A DNA stretch of 64,000 nucleotides from DASUPK01 sp963797265 (GTDB lineage Bacteria > Actinomycetota > Thermoleophilia > Solirubrobacterales > 70-9), in contig CAWCOY010000003.1 in assembly GCA_963797265.1 (NCBI GenBank), positions 124,001 through 188,000 of the forward strand, given 5' to 3'. Shown piece after piece: positions 33,140 to 41,614 of this stretch. Within the stretch, counting starts at the first letter, position 1; each line of letters opens with the position of its first letter. The notes beneath the pieces were generated by a model. That model saw only the letters and a list, made by a program, of their open reading frames with translations. It had not been told where the DNA came from and did not search any database. Both the position numbers and the translations under genes were made by a program.

Positions 33140-34467
33140 CAGCCGATCCTCGTCTGGCTCTGGAGCCGCACCCGCCGGCGCGCCTTGTCCGAGACCATCA
33201 GCAGCAGGGCTAAGAGGATGAAGTTGGCGACGATCGAGCTGCCGCCGTAGCTGATGAAGGGCAGCGTGACGCCGGTCAGCGGGATCACCCTGGTGACTCC
33301 GCCGATGATCACGAACGCCTGCAGGGCGAAGATCGCCGTCAGGCCCGTCGCGAGCAGCTTCGAGAAGCCGTCCTCGGCCAGGATGGCGGTCTTGAAGCCC
33401 CGCTCGGCGATCAGCGCGTAGATGAGGACGACCGCCGCGCCACCGAAGAGGCCGAGCTCATCGACGATGACGGCGTAGATGAAGTCCGTGTGCGGCGCGG
33501 GCAGGATCGCGCACTGATCGGGGAAGTCGCCGCGGCAGCCGGGCAGCTGCACCAGCGAGTCCCCCAGCCCCCTGCCGAACAGACCGCCGTCGGCCTGCGC
33601 GAAGATCGACTGGGAGAGCTGGTAGCCGGACCCCCCGGCGTCGTGGAAGGGATCGAGCCAGATGTCGAAGCGGTCCTGGATGTGCGCGGCCGTGTGCGCG
33701 AAGAACCACGCCCCGATCACGAACATCCCCAGGCCGATGATCACGAAGGACAGCCGGCCCGTGGCGACGTAGATCAGAGCCAGGAAGGCGCCGAAGAACA
33801 TCACCGAGCTGCCCAGGTCTCGGATGAAGACCAGGAGCACCATCGCCGCGCCCCAGACGACGAGCAGAGGCCCGAGGTGCTTGATCGGGGGCAGGACGAG
33901 GCCGAAGACGTTGCGAGCGCCGACGACGAGCACCTCCCGGTGCTCGTTCAGGTAGCTCGCCAGGAAGACGACGATGCAGATCTTCGCCAGCTCGGTCGGC
34001 TGGAAGGTGATCGGCCCGAGGTTCACCGCGAGATACGCGTCGTTGACCGCGTGCCCGAGGAAGCGTGGCAGGATCAGCAGGATGATTCCGGCGAGCGCGA
34101 TCAGGTAGCGGTACCGCTCGAGCGCGTCGTAGTCGCGCAGGAAGATGATCGTCGCCGAGAAGAGGAGCAGGCCGAGGACGAACCAGTTGGCCTGGTCACG
34201 CGCGAGTCCCTCGTCGAGGCGGAAGAGCATCACCATGCCGAAGGCGGCCAGCAGGGCGACCAGCGGGAACAGGTAGGGGTCGGCGTCCGGAAGCCTGATC
34301 CGGATGATGATGTGGGTGGCGACGCAGAGGGCGAGGAAGTAGCCGCCGTAGAGAACGCTCAGGTTGCCGAGCTGATCGGAGTTGGTGATCAGCACGGCGG
34401 TGAACCCGGCCGTGACCAGCAGGGCGACCGGGATCAGGGCGAACAGCTCGCGGGTGCGCGCGCTCAA
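33139..34467 (-). CDS. ftsW: FtsW/RodA/SpoVE-family SEDS peptidoglycan polymerase
   Basis: The protein is a lipid II polymerase of the SEDS family, the usual partner of a class B PBP. It has 442 residues with about ten helices. It contains FLRDYDALERYRYL, the long loop with FQPTELAKICIVVFLASYL, the SEDS-type IRDLGSSVMFFGAFLALIYVATGR (essential Asp), QADGGLFGRGLGDSL (G-x-G-L-G), and the C-terminal VIPLTGVTLPFISYGGSS. The start is TTG 34467, forming TTGA with the phosphatase stop codon; earlier in-frame codons lie inside the phosphatase gene. The gene could equally be called rodA because both groups share this context. Confidence 0.93.
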   Translation of the reverse strand: MSARTRELFALIPVALLVTAGFTAVLITNSDQLGNLSVLYGGYFLALCVATHIIIRIRLPDADPYLFPLVALLAAFGMVMLFRLDEGLARDQANWFVLGLLLFSATIIFLRDYDALERYRYLIALAGIILLILPRFLGHAVNDAYLAVNLGPITFQPTELAKICIVVFLASYLNEHREVLVVGARNVFGLVLPPIKHLGPLLVVWGAAMVLLVFIRDLGSSVMFFGAFLALIYVATGRLSFVIIGLGMFVIGAWFFAHTAAHIQDRFDIWLDPFHDAGGSGYQLSQSIFAQADGGLFGRGLGDSLVQLPGCRGDFPDQCAILPAPHTDFIYAVIVDELGLFGGAAVVLIYALIAERGFKTAILAEDGFSKLLATGLTAIFALQAFVIIGGVTRVIPLTGVTLPFISYGGSSIVANFILLALLLMVSDKARRRVRLQSQTRIG

Positions 34468-35711
34468 CGCTTCTGGGCCTGCTTGCCCTTGTTGGCCCCA
34501 GACCTCTGCTGCTGCTTCTTTTTCTTCGGCGGTGGCGGCGCCGGTTGCGGCACCCCCTCCGTCGGTCGCTCCTGGATGTCGGTCGCCAGGCTGGTGGCGT
34601 CGTCCTTCCCGCGCAGCGTGTGGCCGGTGACTGCCCGCTGGCGGTCCTCCGAGAGCGCTCCCTCCTGCACCGGGATCGAGTACTGCTTGGAGTAGAGGCT
34701 GACCCCGAACGGCAGCTCGTACGGCAGGCCCCGGTAGACCGCGACGTTTCCCCCGTCGTCGGTGCCGAGGAAGTAGATCGAGCGGACGAAGAGGACCGCT
34801 CCAACGACCACAGCCGCCACGACCGCGATGGCGGCGGCCCATTTGAGCGCACGCCTGCGACGCGACGGCGTCGGAATCCGTCCCTGACCGCGCAGCCGAT
34901 CCGTAGCGGCTCGCATCCGCTCGCCCGTCATGCCCGCCTGCTCCGCGGTGCGCGACATCAGGGTCGCTCCCTCCTCCGCCTCCATGGCGTCGGCGTCGGC
35001 GACTCGGAAGGCCACGGCGGTGATGTTGTCGCGGCCGCCGCCCTCGTTCGCCGCGTCGACGAGCTTGTTGACCGCGGTTCGCAGGCTCCTCGAGCTGACC
35101 AGGATCTCCCGGATCTGCTCGTCGGGGACCATCGTCGTCAGGCCGTCGCTGCAGAGCAGGAAGACGTCCCCGTCGCGGGCCGGGAAGGTCATCGTGTCGA
35201 CGTTCACGCTCGGCTCCGGCCCCAGGGCCCTGGTGATGATCGAGCGCTGCGGATGCTCCTCGGCCTGCTCTTCGGTCAGCCGGCCCTGGCGGCGAAGCTC
35301 CTCGACCAGCGAGTGGTCCTTCGTCAGCCGCTTCAGCTGGCCGTCGCGCAGCAGGTAGGCGCGGCTGTCACCGACGTGCCCCAGCGCGACCTCGTCGTCG
35401 CGCAGCAGGGCTGCGGTCAGGGTGGTTCCCATCCCCGCCCGCGATGAGTCCTCCTGGGCGAGCTTGTGGATCTCTCGGTTCGCCCGCTGGGCGATCTTCT
35501 CGAGCTGGCCCTCCGCCGGCTCCTCGCGACTCACGCTGCGCTTCCGCTCGAAGGCGCGCGCGGCGATCCGCGAGGCGACCTCGCCGGCCTGTGCGCCGCC
35601 CATCCCGTCGGCCACGGCGAAGAGCGGGGCGCGCGCGAAGTACGAGTCCTCGTTCGCCTGTCGCTGCCGCCCGGTGTCGGTCTTGTGTGCCTCTTCCGCG
35701 ACTTTGAGCAT
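34464..35711 (-). CDS. pstP: PP2C-family Ser/Thr protein phosphatase (PstP type)
   Basis: The phosphatase reverses the kinases' signals. The 415-residue protein has a cytoplasmic PP2C domain (about 1-240): TDTGRQRQANEDSY, FAVADGMGGAQAGEVAS (metal Asp), GMGTTLTAALL, LGHVGDSRAYLLRDG (GDSR), LCSDGLTTMVPDEQI and GGGRDNITAVAF (metal Asp). A linker, one helix (WAAAIAVVAAVVVGAVLFV), an outside region and a C-terminal KKKKQQQ-rich tail follow. It sits next to the FHA genes and ends with the ftsW start overlap, the same order as the actinobacterial pstP operon. Confidence 0.96.
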   Translation of the reverse strand: MLKVAEEAHKTDTGRQRQANEDSYFARAPLFAVADGMGGAQAGEVASRIAARAFERKRSVSREEPAEGQLEKIAQRANREIHKLAQEDSSRAGMGTTLTAALLRDDEVALGHVGDSRAYLLRDGQLKRLTKDHSLVEELRRQGRLTEEQAEEHPQRSIITRALGPEPSVNVDTMTFPARDGDVFLLCSDGLTTMVPDEQIREILVSSRSLRTAVNKLVDAANEGGGRDNITAVAFRVADADAMEAEEGATLMSRTAEQAGMTGERMRAATDRLRGQGRIPTPSRRRRALKWAAAIAVVAAVVVGAVLFVRSIYFLGTDDGGNVAVYRGLPYELPFGVSLYSKQYSIPVQEGALSEDRQRAVTGHTLRGKDDATSLATDIQERPTEGVPQPAPPPPKKKKQQQRSGANKGKQAQKR

Positions 35712-36178
35712 CAGGAGACCTCGAAGCGGAACTCAGTGTCCCCGATCCGGATCGAGTCGCCCGGCGTGAGCTCGGCCTCGCCGTGCAGCTCGTGCGAGTT
35801 GAGCAGTGTCCCGTTGGTCGAGTTCATGTCCTCGACGAAATATGCCCCGGAGCGGTTGAACACCCGTGCGTGGATCCCGGAGGCATAGCGATCGTCCAGG
35901 CGGATGTCGGCATCCGCGGAGCGGCCGAGCGAGACACCCCCGAAGAGGTCGAAGTGCTCCCCCTGGTTCAGGCCCCCGCCCTGCTCGACGACGAGGAAAG
36001 CGTCGGTCCCCGCCGGCTCGACCCCGCCTACCTCGTGATAGCCGGTCTCGTAGCCGGGGGTGCCGGTGCCCCGCAGGTCCTTCAGCGAGCTTCGCGTCAC
36101 CCAGAACAGGAAGAGGAAGAGCACGGCGAGGAAGCCGAACTTGAGCGCTACCGCCAGCGGCTCGAGATCGCTGTTCAC
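35711..36178 (-). CDS. fhaB: FHA-domain membrane protein (FhaB/FipA type)
   Basis: This 155-residue protein starts with a membrane helix (LAVALKFGFLAVLFLFLFWVTRSSL) and carries a C-terminal forkhead-associated domain (about 60-150) that binds phosphothreonine. The motif residues are in GVSLGRSADADIRLDD, ASGIHARVF (S-x-x-H), and VEDMNSTNGTLLN (N-S-T-N-G-T). A GTG start at 36178 overlaps the fhaA stop as GTGA. The protein probably recruits PknB- or related kinase-phosphorylated partners such as FtsW or PBP at the division site. Confidence 0.93.
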   Translation of the reverse strand: MNSDLEPLAVALKFGFLAVLFLFLFWVTRSSLKDLRGTGTPGYETGYHEVGGVEPAGTDAFLVVEQGGGLNQGEHFDLFGGVSLGRSADADIRLDDRYASGIHARVFNRSGAYFVEDMNSTNGTLLNSHELHGEAELTPGDSIRIGDTEFRFEVS

Positions 36179-36942
36179 TGCTCGATGTCGAAGGCGAAGA
36201 CCTTGGTTCCGAGCGTGATCTCGTCGCCGGGAGAGAGGCGGGCGTTGGCGACCCGGCGGCCGTTGACCTTCACCCCGTTGGTGGAGTTGAGGTCGACAAT
36301 CTGCCAGTCCCCCACGTTCGAGCGGCGCAACTCGGCGTGGCGCCGCGAGATGTTGGGATCGTCGATGACGCAATCCGCCTCCTTGGAGCGGCCCAGAACT
36401 GCGGTTGGCCCATCAAGCACGTAGCGGCGGTCGTCGACCGAGACGATCGCTCGGGTCTCCGAGAAGGCGGCGTCGGGGCGGCGCTTTGAGCGCGCCTTCT
36501 GGGCCTGGGTCGCCGAATAGACCATCGTGTGCCCGTGCTCGCCCTGCTCGGGCTCGGCGCCCTGCCGCTGCGGGGGCCTGACCAGGCGGGTCTGGATCCC
36601 GAACTCGCCGAGCCGGAGGCGCTCGTCCTGGTCGAGGTGGACGACGGGCCGCGTCAGCAGGTCGTAGTCCTGGTGGCGGGCGTGCTCGAGCAGGTGGCCA
36701 CTGAGCTCCTGGGCAAGCGAGGACTCGTAGTCCTTGAACCGCTCGTAGTCGTCGGGGCAGAGCCAGACGGTGTACTCGTTCGGCACGTAGACCCGCTGGA
36801 CAGACGCCGTCTTGTGGGCGTCCATCTCCTTGGCGAGCTTGCGCGCGATCTCCACCGGCTGCACGCCAGAGCTGAAGGCGCGGGAAAAGACGCCTTCGAC
36901 GAGGCCCTCAATGCGGGCTTCGAGGTTGCGTAGAACGCTGAT
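36175..36942 (-). CDS. fhaA: FhaA-type protein: DUF3662 plus FHA domain, ATC initiation codon
   Basis: This protein of about 255 residues combines an N-terminal DUF3662 domain (SVLRNLEARIEGLVEGVFSR..., EIARKLAKEMDAHKT, VYVPNEYTVWL, to about 125) with a C-terminal FHA domain (AVLGRSKEADCVIDD, ISRRHAELRR, VDLNSTNGVKVNG). The first canonical start, GTG 36864, would remove 26 conserved residues. No ATG, GTG or TTG exists in the frame up to the stop at 37002. An ATC codon at 36942 lies at the expected first position, 6 bases after an AGGAG. The gene is probably first in the fhaA-ddl operon. A wrong base call (ATC for ATG) is the alternative. Confidence 0.85.
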   Translation of the reverse strand: MSVLRNLEARIEGLVEGVFSRAFSSGVQPVEIARKLAKEMDAHKTASVQRVYVPNEYTVWLCPDDYERFKDYESSLAQELSGHLLEHARHQDYDLLTRPVVHLDQDERLRLGEFGIQTRLVRPPQRQGAEPEQGEHGHTMVYSATQAQKARSKRRPDAAFSETRAIVSVDDRRYVLDGPTAVLGRSKEADCVIDDPNISRRHAELRRSNVGDWQIVDLNSTNGVKVNGRRVANARLSPGDEITLGTKVFAFDIEQ

Positions 36943-37016
36943 CGCTGGCTCCTTAGGGTCGCTGGCCGGCCGGCCTCGGGACCGAACCGAGGCGAAATGC
37001 TAGTGGCCCGCTCGGG

Positions 37017-38726
37017 TTACCGCCGGACCCCTTCGGCATCAGGCGCGACCACTGCGGCCGCCCACGTAAGTCGCTCCGGGCTTCGCCCTTCGCTCCAAAA
37101 TGCTGCGGCCTTGCGGTCGCTGGCCGCGCCGAGGTACCGCGTGAGGAGGGCCGCGACCACGGCCGCCAGCAGGGCGCCGAAGAGCAGGCCGGGCGGGCTC
37201 GAGCCGCCGTCCACGAGCCTGAGGGCGGAGATCAGCCCCGCTGCCCAGATCAGGGCCCCGAGCGCGTCGATCACGGGGGTGCGTCCACGGATCAGCAGGG
37301 GGAGCGACCAGGCGGCGAGCGCGAAGACGCCGGTGCCGGCCAGGACGGACCCGTCGATCAGCGGGGCGACCACGTCACCGAGCGCGGTCCCCGCCGACCC
37401 GGTCCAGTGGGCCGGTGGATCGGCTACGGGGCCGAGCAGCAGGGTGCGGTGGGCCAGCTCTTCCCAGGCCGCAAGCCAGAGGTATCCGATCCCTCCAAGC
37501 AGCGCCCGCCCGGTGGCGCCCCGGGTCAGGCCGGCGAGGGCCGGGTAGACGGGCCCCAGCCCGATGAGACCCAGGACCGGCGCGAGGCCGGGTAGCGCGA
37601 TCGCCTCCGGATCGATCGCGGCGAGGAGGAGCGGAGCACCCAGGACCCCGACCAGGGCCGCAACCCCGGGCTCGCCCGCGCCGAGCACGAGCCAGAGCAG
37701 GACCAGGGCGAGCTCGAGCGCGTAAGCGGGACGCGGGCGGCCGAGGGCAAGGAAACCCGGTGCCAAGGCGATCAACGCGATGGGCGCGGGGGCGCCGGTC
37801 GCGATCAGCGCGGCCAGGCCGAGCGCCGCGATGCCGGCCCCGGGCAGAAAGCGGGCGAACTCGGGGCGCCGGCGCGGCGCGGCAAAGGCCTCGCCGTCGA
37901 TGCCGGCGATCGGAGGCAGCGGCTCTCCGTCGAGCTCGGAGATATGGGCGGCAAGCGCTGAGCCGAGCTCCGAGGCCAGCGGCCGCTCCTCGGGATCCGG
38001 GTTTAGCGCGGCATCGATCGCGTCCGTCATCTCCTCAGGCAGCTCCGGGCGCACCGCCGCCAGGGGAGCGATCGGCTCGCCGATCGCTCGGGCGGTCGCG
38101 GCCGGGCCCTCGCGGATCAGCGGGTGCTCTCCGCAGAGGCACTCGTAAAGGGTCAGGGCGAGCGAGTAGACGTCCGCCGCGGGTCCGGGCCGCAGCCCGT
38201 CCGCCTGCTCGGGCGCCATGTAGGCGAGCGTCCCCACGACGGCGCCCGTTGCCGTCAGGGTCTTCTCCCCGGCGATGCTCGCGATCCCGAAGTCGACGAG
38301 CTTCGCCTGCTCGCCGCCATCGACGAGGATGTTCTCGGGCTTCACGTCGCGGTGGACGACGCCGGCGCGGTGCGCGGCCGTCAGTGCTGCGGCGGAATCG
38401 GCGCCGACACGAGCGACCAGGCGATCGGTGAGCTCGCCTCGTCGCCCGAGCGACCGCAGGGTGTCGCCCTCGATCAGCTCGGAGACCAGGAAGGCGCGCT
38501 CGCCGTCCGAAGCGAGCTCGTAGAGCGTCGCGATGTTGCGATGGGAGAGACGGGCCACGGCCTGCGCCTCGCGGGTGACGCGCGGGGCTCCGTGGTCGCG
38601 GTCGATCACCTTGACCGCTACGGACCGCTGCAGCCGCTCGTCCCAGGCGCGGTAGACGGTCCCGAAGCCGCCGCTTCCGATCCGCTCCTCGATCCGGAAT
38701 CTGCCCAGGATTACGTCACCGACCAT
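37017..38726 (-). CDS. Ser/Thr protein kinase with polytopic C-terminal membrane domain
   Basis: This 569-residue protein has a kinase domain (about 5-265) with GSGGFGTVYRA, VAVKVI, REAQAVARLSHRN, VHRDVKPENILVD, VDFGIASIA, GTLAYMAPEQA and ADVYSLALTLYE. After an Ala/Pro-rich linker come about eight to ten hydrophobic segments (roughly 300-540) rich in Leu, Ala, Gly and Pro, instead of the usual single helix and outer sensor. The end is a short charged tail. Kinases with multi-pass C-terminal domains are uncommon and this membrane region does not resemble a transporter that I recognise. The gene lies upstream of and co-oriented with fhaA, with the fhaA leader between. Confidence 0.85.
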   Translation of the reverse strand: MVGDVILGRFRIEERIGSGGFGTVYRAWDERLQRSVAVKVIDRDHGAPRVTREAQAVARLSHRNIATLYELASDGERAFLVSELIEGDTLRSLGRRGELTDRLVARVGADSAAALTAAHRAGVVHRDVKPENILVDGGEQAKLVDFGIASIAGEKTLTATGAVVGTLAYMAPEQADGLRPGPAADVYSLALTLYECLCGEHPLIREGPAATARAIGEPIAPLAAVRPELPEEMTDAIDAALNPDPEERPLASELGSALAAHISELDGEPLPPIAGIDGEAFAAPRRRPEFARFLPGAGIAALGLAALIATGAPAPIALIALAPGFLALGRPRPAYALELALVLLWLVLGAGEPGVAALVGVLGAPLLLAAIDPEAIALPGLAPVLGLIGLGPVYPALAGLTRGATGRALLGGIGYLWLAAWEELAHRTLLLGPVADPPAHWTGSAGTALGDVVAPLIDGSVLAGTGVFALAAWSLPLLIRGRTPVIDALGALIWAAGLISALRLVDGGSSPPGLLFGALLAAVVAALLTRYLGAASDRKAAAFWSEGRSPERLTWAAAVVAPDAEGVRR

Positions 38727-38834
38727 GGCCGGTTTGAGTTCGCCCCCGGACGATCGTTTCCTGTCGGGCTACCTAAAGGTGGTGGGCCTACTGAATTACA
38801 TGCGTCACGACCCCTGTTCATACTGAGACGCGGT

Positions 38835-39914
38835 TTGGCATTCCTCGACGAGGAACAAGACGACGATCTGGTCGTCGCCGACGAGCCGGAACGCCCGAGA
38901 CGCAGGGTCGGGGGCCCGCAGAGGCGCCGTCAGCAGTTTCTGGTCCGACGCCTGATCGGCGTCGGGGTCGGTCTCGCCTTCCTGATCCTGATCGTGATCG
39001 GGATCCGCGGCTGTCTCGAGGCGCGCTCCGATCGGGCGCTCCGTAACTACGACTCGGACGTGGCGACGATCATGCAGCAGTCCGAGCAGAGCGGGAAGGA
39101 CTTCTTCAACCTGCTCAACAGCTCCGGCGGGACGTCGAGCTCGCTAGACGCGCAGCAGGAGGTGCTGCGCCAGCGAGACACCTCGCAGACCCTCCTCGAC
39201 CGCGCCGACGACATCGGCGCGCCGGGCCAGATGCACGACGCCCAGAACGCGGTCATCCAGACCCTGACCCTACGGCGGGACGCGCTCAGCTCGATCGCAC
39301 AGAACGTCACCCAGGCCACGGCGCGAACGCAGACCACCAACGCGATCAAGGCGATCTCCGACGCGATGGGCTCGCTCTACGCCAGCGACGTGCTCTGGAC
39401 GCAGATCGGCAAGGCCGAGATCGAGAACGTCCTCGACGACGAGGGCGTCGACGGCAGCCCGCTCCCGAACGGGAGGTTCATGCCGGCCAACGCGACGGAC
39501 TTCCTCAACCAGACGACACTGGTCACCAAACTGAACGCGCTCACCGGTCAGACGGCCACGACCGGCGGAACCCATGGGCTGCAGCTGGACTCGACCTCGA
39601 TCGACGATCAGACCCTGACCCCCGACTCGACCAACACGGTCCCGTCCGACGCTCAGGAGATCGACATCGCCGTGACCAACTCCGGCGACAGCGACGAGAC
39701 GGGGATCAGCGTCAGCGTCACCCTGGGGGGCAGTCAGCTCACCGGCCAGCTGCAGGCCCTGAGCGCCGGTGAGCAGGGGACGGTCAAGATCCCCATCACC
39801 AGCAAGCCGACGGCGGGGACGGACACCACGCTGCAGGTCGTGGTCAACCCGGTGGCGGGCGAGCAGCTCACCGACAACAACCAGTCCACCTACACGGTCG
39901 TCTTCGGCTCCTGA
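38835..39914 (+). CDS. Membrane-anchored protein with C-terminal CARDB-like domain
   Basis: I do not recognise the family. From TTG 38835 (no clear Shine-Dalgarno sequence) the protein has about 359 residues. It has an acidic then Arg-rich start, one membrane helix (LIGVGVGLAFLILIVIGIRG), a helical stretch rich in Gln/Ser/Asp (SDVATIMQQSEQSGKDFFNLL...) that looks like a coiled coil, and a C-terminal beta domain starting near 260 (DAQEIDIAVTNSGDSDETGISVSVTL). The beta domain ends VNPVAGEQLTDNNQSTYTVVF and resembles CARDB or Ig-like surface modules. It is divergent from the membrane kinase gene (108 bases between), which makes it a possible partner, but nothing proves it. Confidence 0.7.
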   Translation: MAFLDEEQDDDLVVADEPERPRRRVGGPQRRRQQFLVRRLIGVGVGLAFLILIVIGIRGCLEARSDRALRNYDSDVATIMQQSEQSGKDFFNLLNSSGGTSSSLDAQQEVLRQRDTSQTLLDRADDIGAPGQMHDAQNAVIQTLTLRRDALSSIAQNVTQATARTQTTNAIKAISDAMGSLYASDVLWTQIGKAEIENVLDDEGVDGSPLPNGRFMPANATDFLNQTTLVTKLNALTGQTATTGGTHGLQLDSTSIDDQTLTPDSTNTVPSDAQEIDIAVTNSGDSDETGISVSVTLGGSQLTGQLQALSAGEQGTVKIPITSKPTAGTDTTLQVVVNPVAGEQLTDNNQSTYTVVFGS

Positions 39915-39996
39915 TGAACCGCCATCAGACGGGTCGCGCCTACATCAAACGGGTTGCTCCTGGCGGAGCACCCTCGCCCTACACCCTCGCATAACG

Positions 39997-40857
39997 GTGC
40001 GGGTCAGCTACCTGGGCCCGCCGGGCACCTTCAGTGAGGACGCGCTGCGGGCGGCGGTCGGGGACCAGCAGGTGGAACCGATCCCGTCGCCCTCGGTCTA
40101 CGACGCGATCATGGCGATCCGAAAGGGGAAGGCGGACCGAGCGCTGGTGCCCTTCGAGAACTCGATCGAGGGCGCGGTCACCGCGACCCTCGACACGCTC
40201 GCGTTCGATGCCGACGGCCTCACCCTGGTCGGCGAGTACGACCTGCCGATCCGCCACTGCCTGATCGCGAGGGAGGAGATCCCGCTCGAGCGGATCGAGG
40301 TGGTGCTCTCTCACCCGCAGCCGAGCGCCCAGTGCGCCCGGTTCATCCGGGAGAACCTGCCCCAGGCCGAGGTCCGGGCCGCGCCGAGCACCGCCGAGGC
40401 GGTTCGGACCGTGGCCGAGTCGGACGAGCCCTGGGCGGCTCTCGGAGCCGAGTCCGCCGCCCGTCTCTACGGCGCAGCGGTGCTCCGCCACGGGGTCGAG
40501 GATGAGCCCGACAACATCACCCGCTTCGTCTGGGTGGCGCCGGAGGGAACGACCCCAGCGGGCTCCGGGCCGTGGCGCACCTCCCTGGTCTTCTCCGAGC
40601 TCGGCGAGGACCACCCCGGCGCCCTGGTCGAGGCCCTCCAGGTCTTCTCCGCCCACGAGATCAACCTGACGCGGATCGAATCCCGGCCGTTGCGCCGCGG
40701 GCTCGGCCGGTACCAGTTCTTCCTCGACATCGAGGGCGGCGTGCGAGATGAACCCCTCCCGGCGGCGATCGAGGCGCTGCGCTCGAAGGCCGAGACGGTG
40801 CGCGTCCTGGGCAGCTGGCCGGTCGCGGCCCCGCCGGGAGTACCCGGAACCAACTAG
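39997..40857 (+). CDS. pheA: Prephenate dehydratase
   Basis: The enzyme turns prephenate into phenylpyruvate for phenylalanine synthesis. The 286-residue protein has the prephenate dehydratase domain (VSYLGPPGTFSEDAL, ALVPFENSIEGAV, and the catalytic-loop region; NIGxF-type TRF in DNITRFVWVA). It also has a C-terminal ACT domain with GALVEALQVFSAHEINLTRIESRPLRRGLGRYQFFLDIEG, which contains the ESRP motif used for phenylalanine feedback inhibition. GTG 39997 is the first codon of the conserved opening; a CATAAC hexamer lies directly before it. There is no chorismate mutase domain, so this is the monofunctional type. Confidence 0.95.
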   Translation: MRVSYLGPPGTFSEDALRAAVGDQQVEPIPSPSVYDAIMAIRKGKADRALVPFENSIEGAVTATLDTLAFDADGLTLVGEYDLPIRHCLIAREEIPLERIEVVLSHPQPSAQCARFIRENLPQAEVRAAPSTAEAVRTVAESDEPWAALGAESAARLYGAAVLRHGVEDEPDNITRFVWVAPEGTTPAGSGPWRTSLVFSELGEDHPGALVEALQVFSAHEINLTRIESRPLRRGLGRYQFFLDIEGGVRDEPLPAAIEALRSKAETVRVLGSWPVAAPPGVPGTN

Positions 40858-40882
40858 TTGCTCCTCTACAATCGCCCGGGAC

Positions 40883-41566
40883 ATGGGCAACGGGGCCACC
40901 GTGCACGACGATGCCGTGCCGGCGACCGGCCGGGGATCGAAGAACGGCCACAGCGCCGCCGCGACGAACGGTAATCACGCTTCCCATCTGAACGGCAACG
41001 GGGCGGCGCCGGACGGTGAGGCCGACGGCGAGGTAGCGGTAGCCGCCATCCGCCGCCTGACCAGGGGGCGGGTGCTGGTGCTGAACGCGAGCTACGAGCC
41101 GCTCAACGTTTGCACGGTCCGACGGGCGCTGGTGCTGATCCTGAAGGAGAAGGCCGAGGTACTCGAGCGAGGGGACGATGTGCTCCGCTCCGAGACGATG
41201 CGGATCGACCGGCCCGAGGTCATCCGCCTGATCAGCTTCGTCCGCGTTCCCCGCGACATCCACCGCCGCCGCATCACACGCAAGGCGGTGCTGGCGCGAG
41301 ACGGCTGGACCTGCCAGTACTGCGGTTCGAACAAGCACGGCCTCACCGTCGATCACGTCATCCCGCGCAGCCGCGGCGGCGAGTCGGTCTGGGAGAACAT
41401 CGTCGCCTCCTGCGCCCCCTGCAACCGCAAGAAGGGCAATCGCCTCCCGCAGGAGATCCGCATGCACCCCAAGCGCCGTCCCCGCCCGCCGGGACCGACG
41501 GTCTTCATCCGGATCGCCGCGCCCCGTACGCCGCAGGCGTGGGAGCCGTACTTGCTTACCGCCTGA
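40883..41566 (+). CDS. HNH endonuclease
   Basis: This 227-residue protein has a low-complexity Asn/Gly/Ala/His-rich N-terminus (residues 1-45), a linker with RVLVLNASYEPLNVCTVRRALVLIL (a recurring start for stand-alone actinobacterial HNH nucleases), and a C-terminal HNH domain. The domain carries CQYCG, the catalytic-site pair VDHVIPRSRGG (DH as the first His-type motif), WENIVASCAPCNRKKGN (N and H-N-x-K-type ending), and two CxxC zinc motifs. TACAAT lies 10 bases before the ATG and there is no Shine-Dalgarno sequence. It may act in DNA defence or repair, but this cannot be decided. It is convergent with gyrA. Confidence 0.9.
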   Translation: MGNGATVHDDAVPATGRGSKNGHSAAATNGNHASHLNGNGAAPDGEADGEVAVAAIRRLTRGRVLVLNASYEPLNVCTVRRALVLILKEKAEVLERGDDVLRSETMRIDRPEVIRLISFVRVPRDIHRRRITRKAVLARDGWTCQYCGSNKHGLTVDHVIPRSRGGESVWENIVASCAPCNRKKGNRLPQEIRMHPKRRPRPPGPTVFIRIAAPRTPQAWEPYLLTA

Positions 41567-41571
41567 TGCAG

Positions 41572-41614
41572 AGTTGGCGCCTTAGTCGCGCATAGCGCGA
41601 CCTTTGCGCCAACT
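41572..41614. terminator. Two-part hairpin between convergent HNH and gyrA genes
   Basis: A 9-bp stem (AGTTGGCGC at 41572-41580, complement at 41606-41614) encloses a 7-bp stem (41585-41591 with 41595-41601) with an ATA loop. It starts 6 bases after the HNH stop codon. The annotated gyrA stop codon lies inside it, but if the lysine-rich gyrA tail is read in the other frame its stop codon (41613-41615) lies at the far edge of the hairpin, which is where a bidirectional terminator is expected. Confidence 0.75.
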
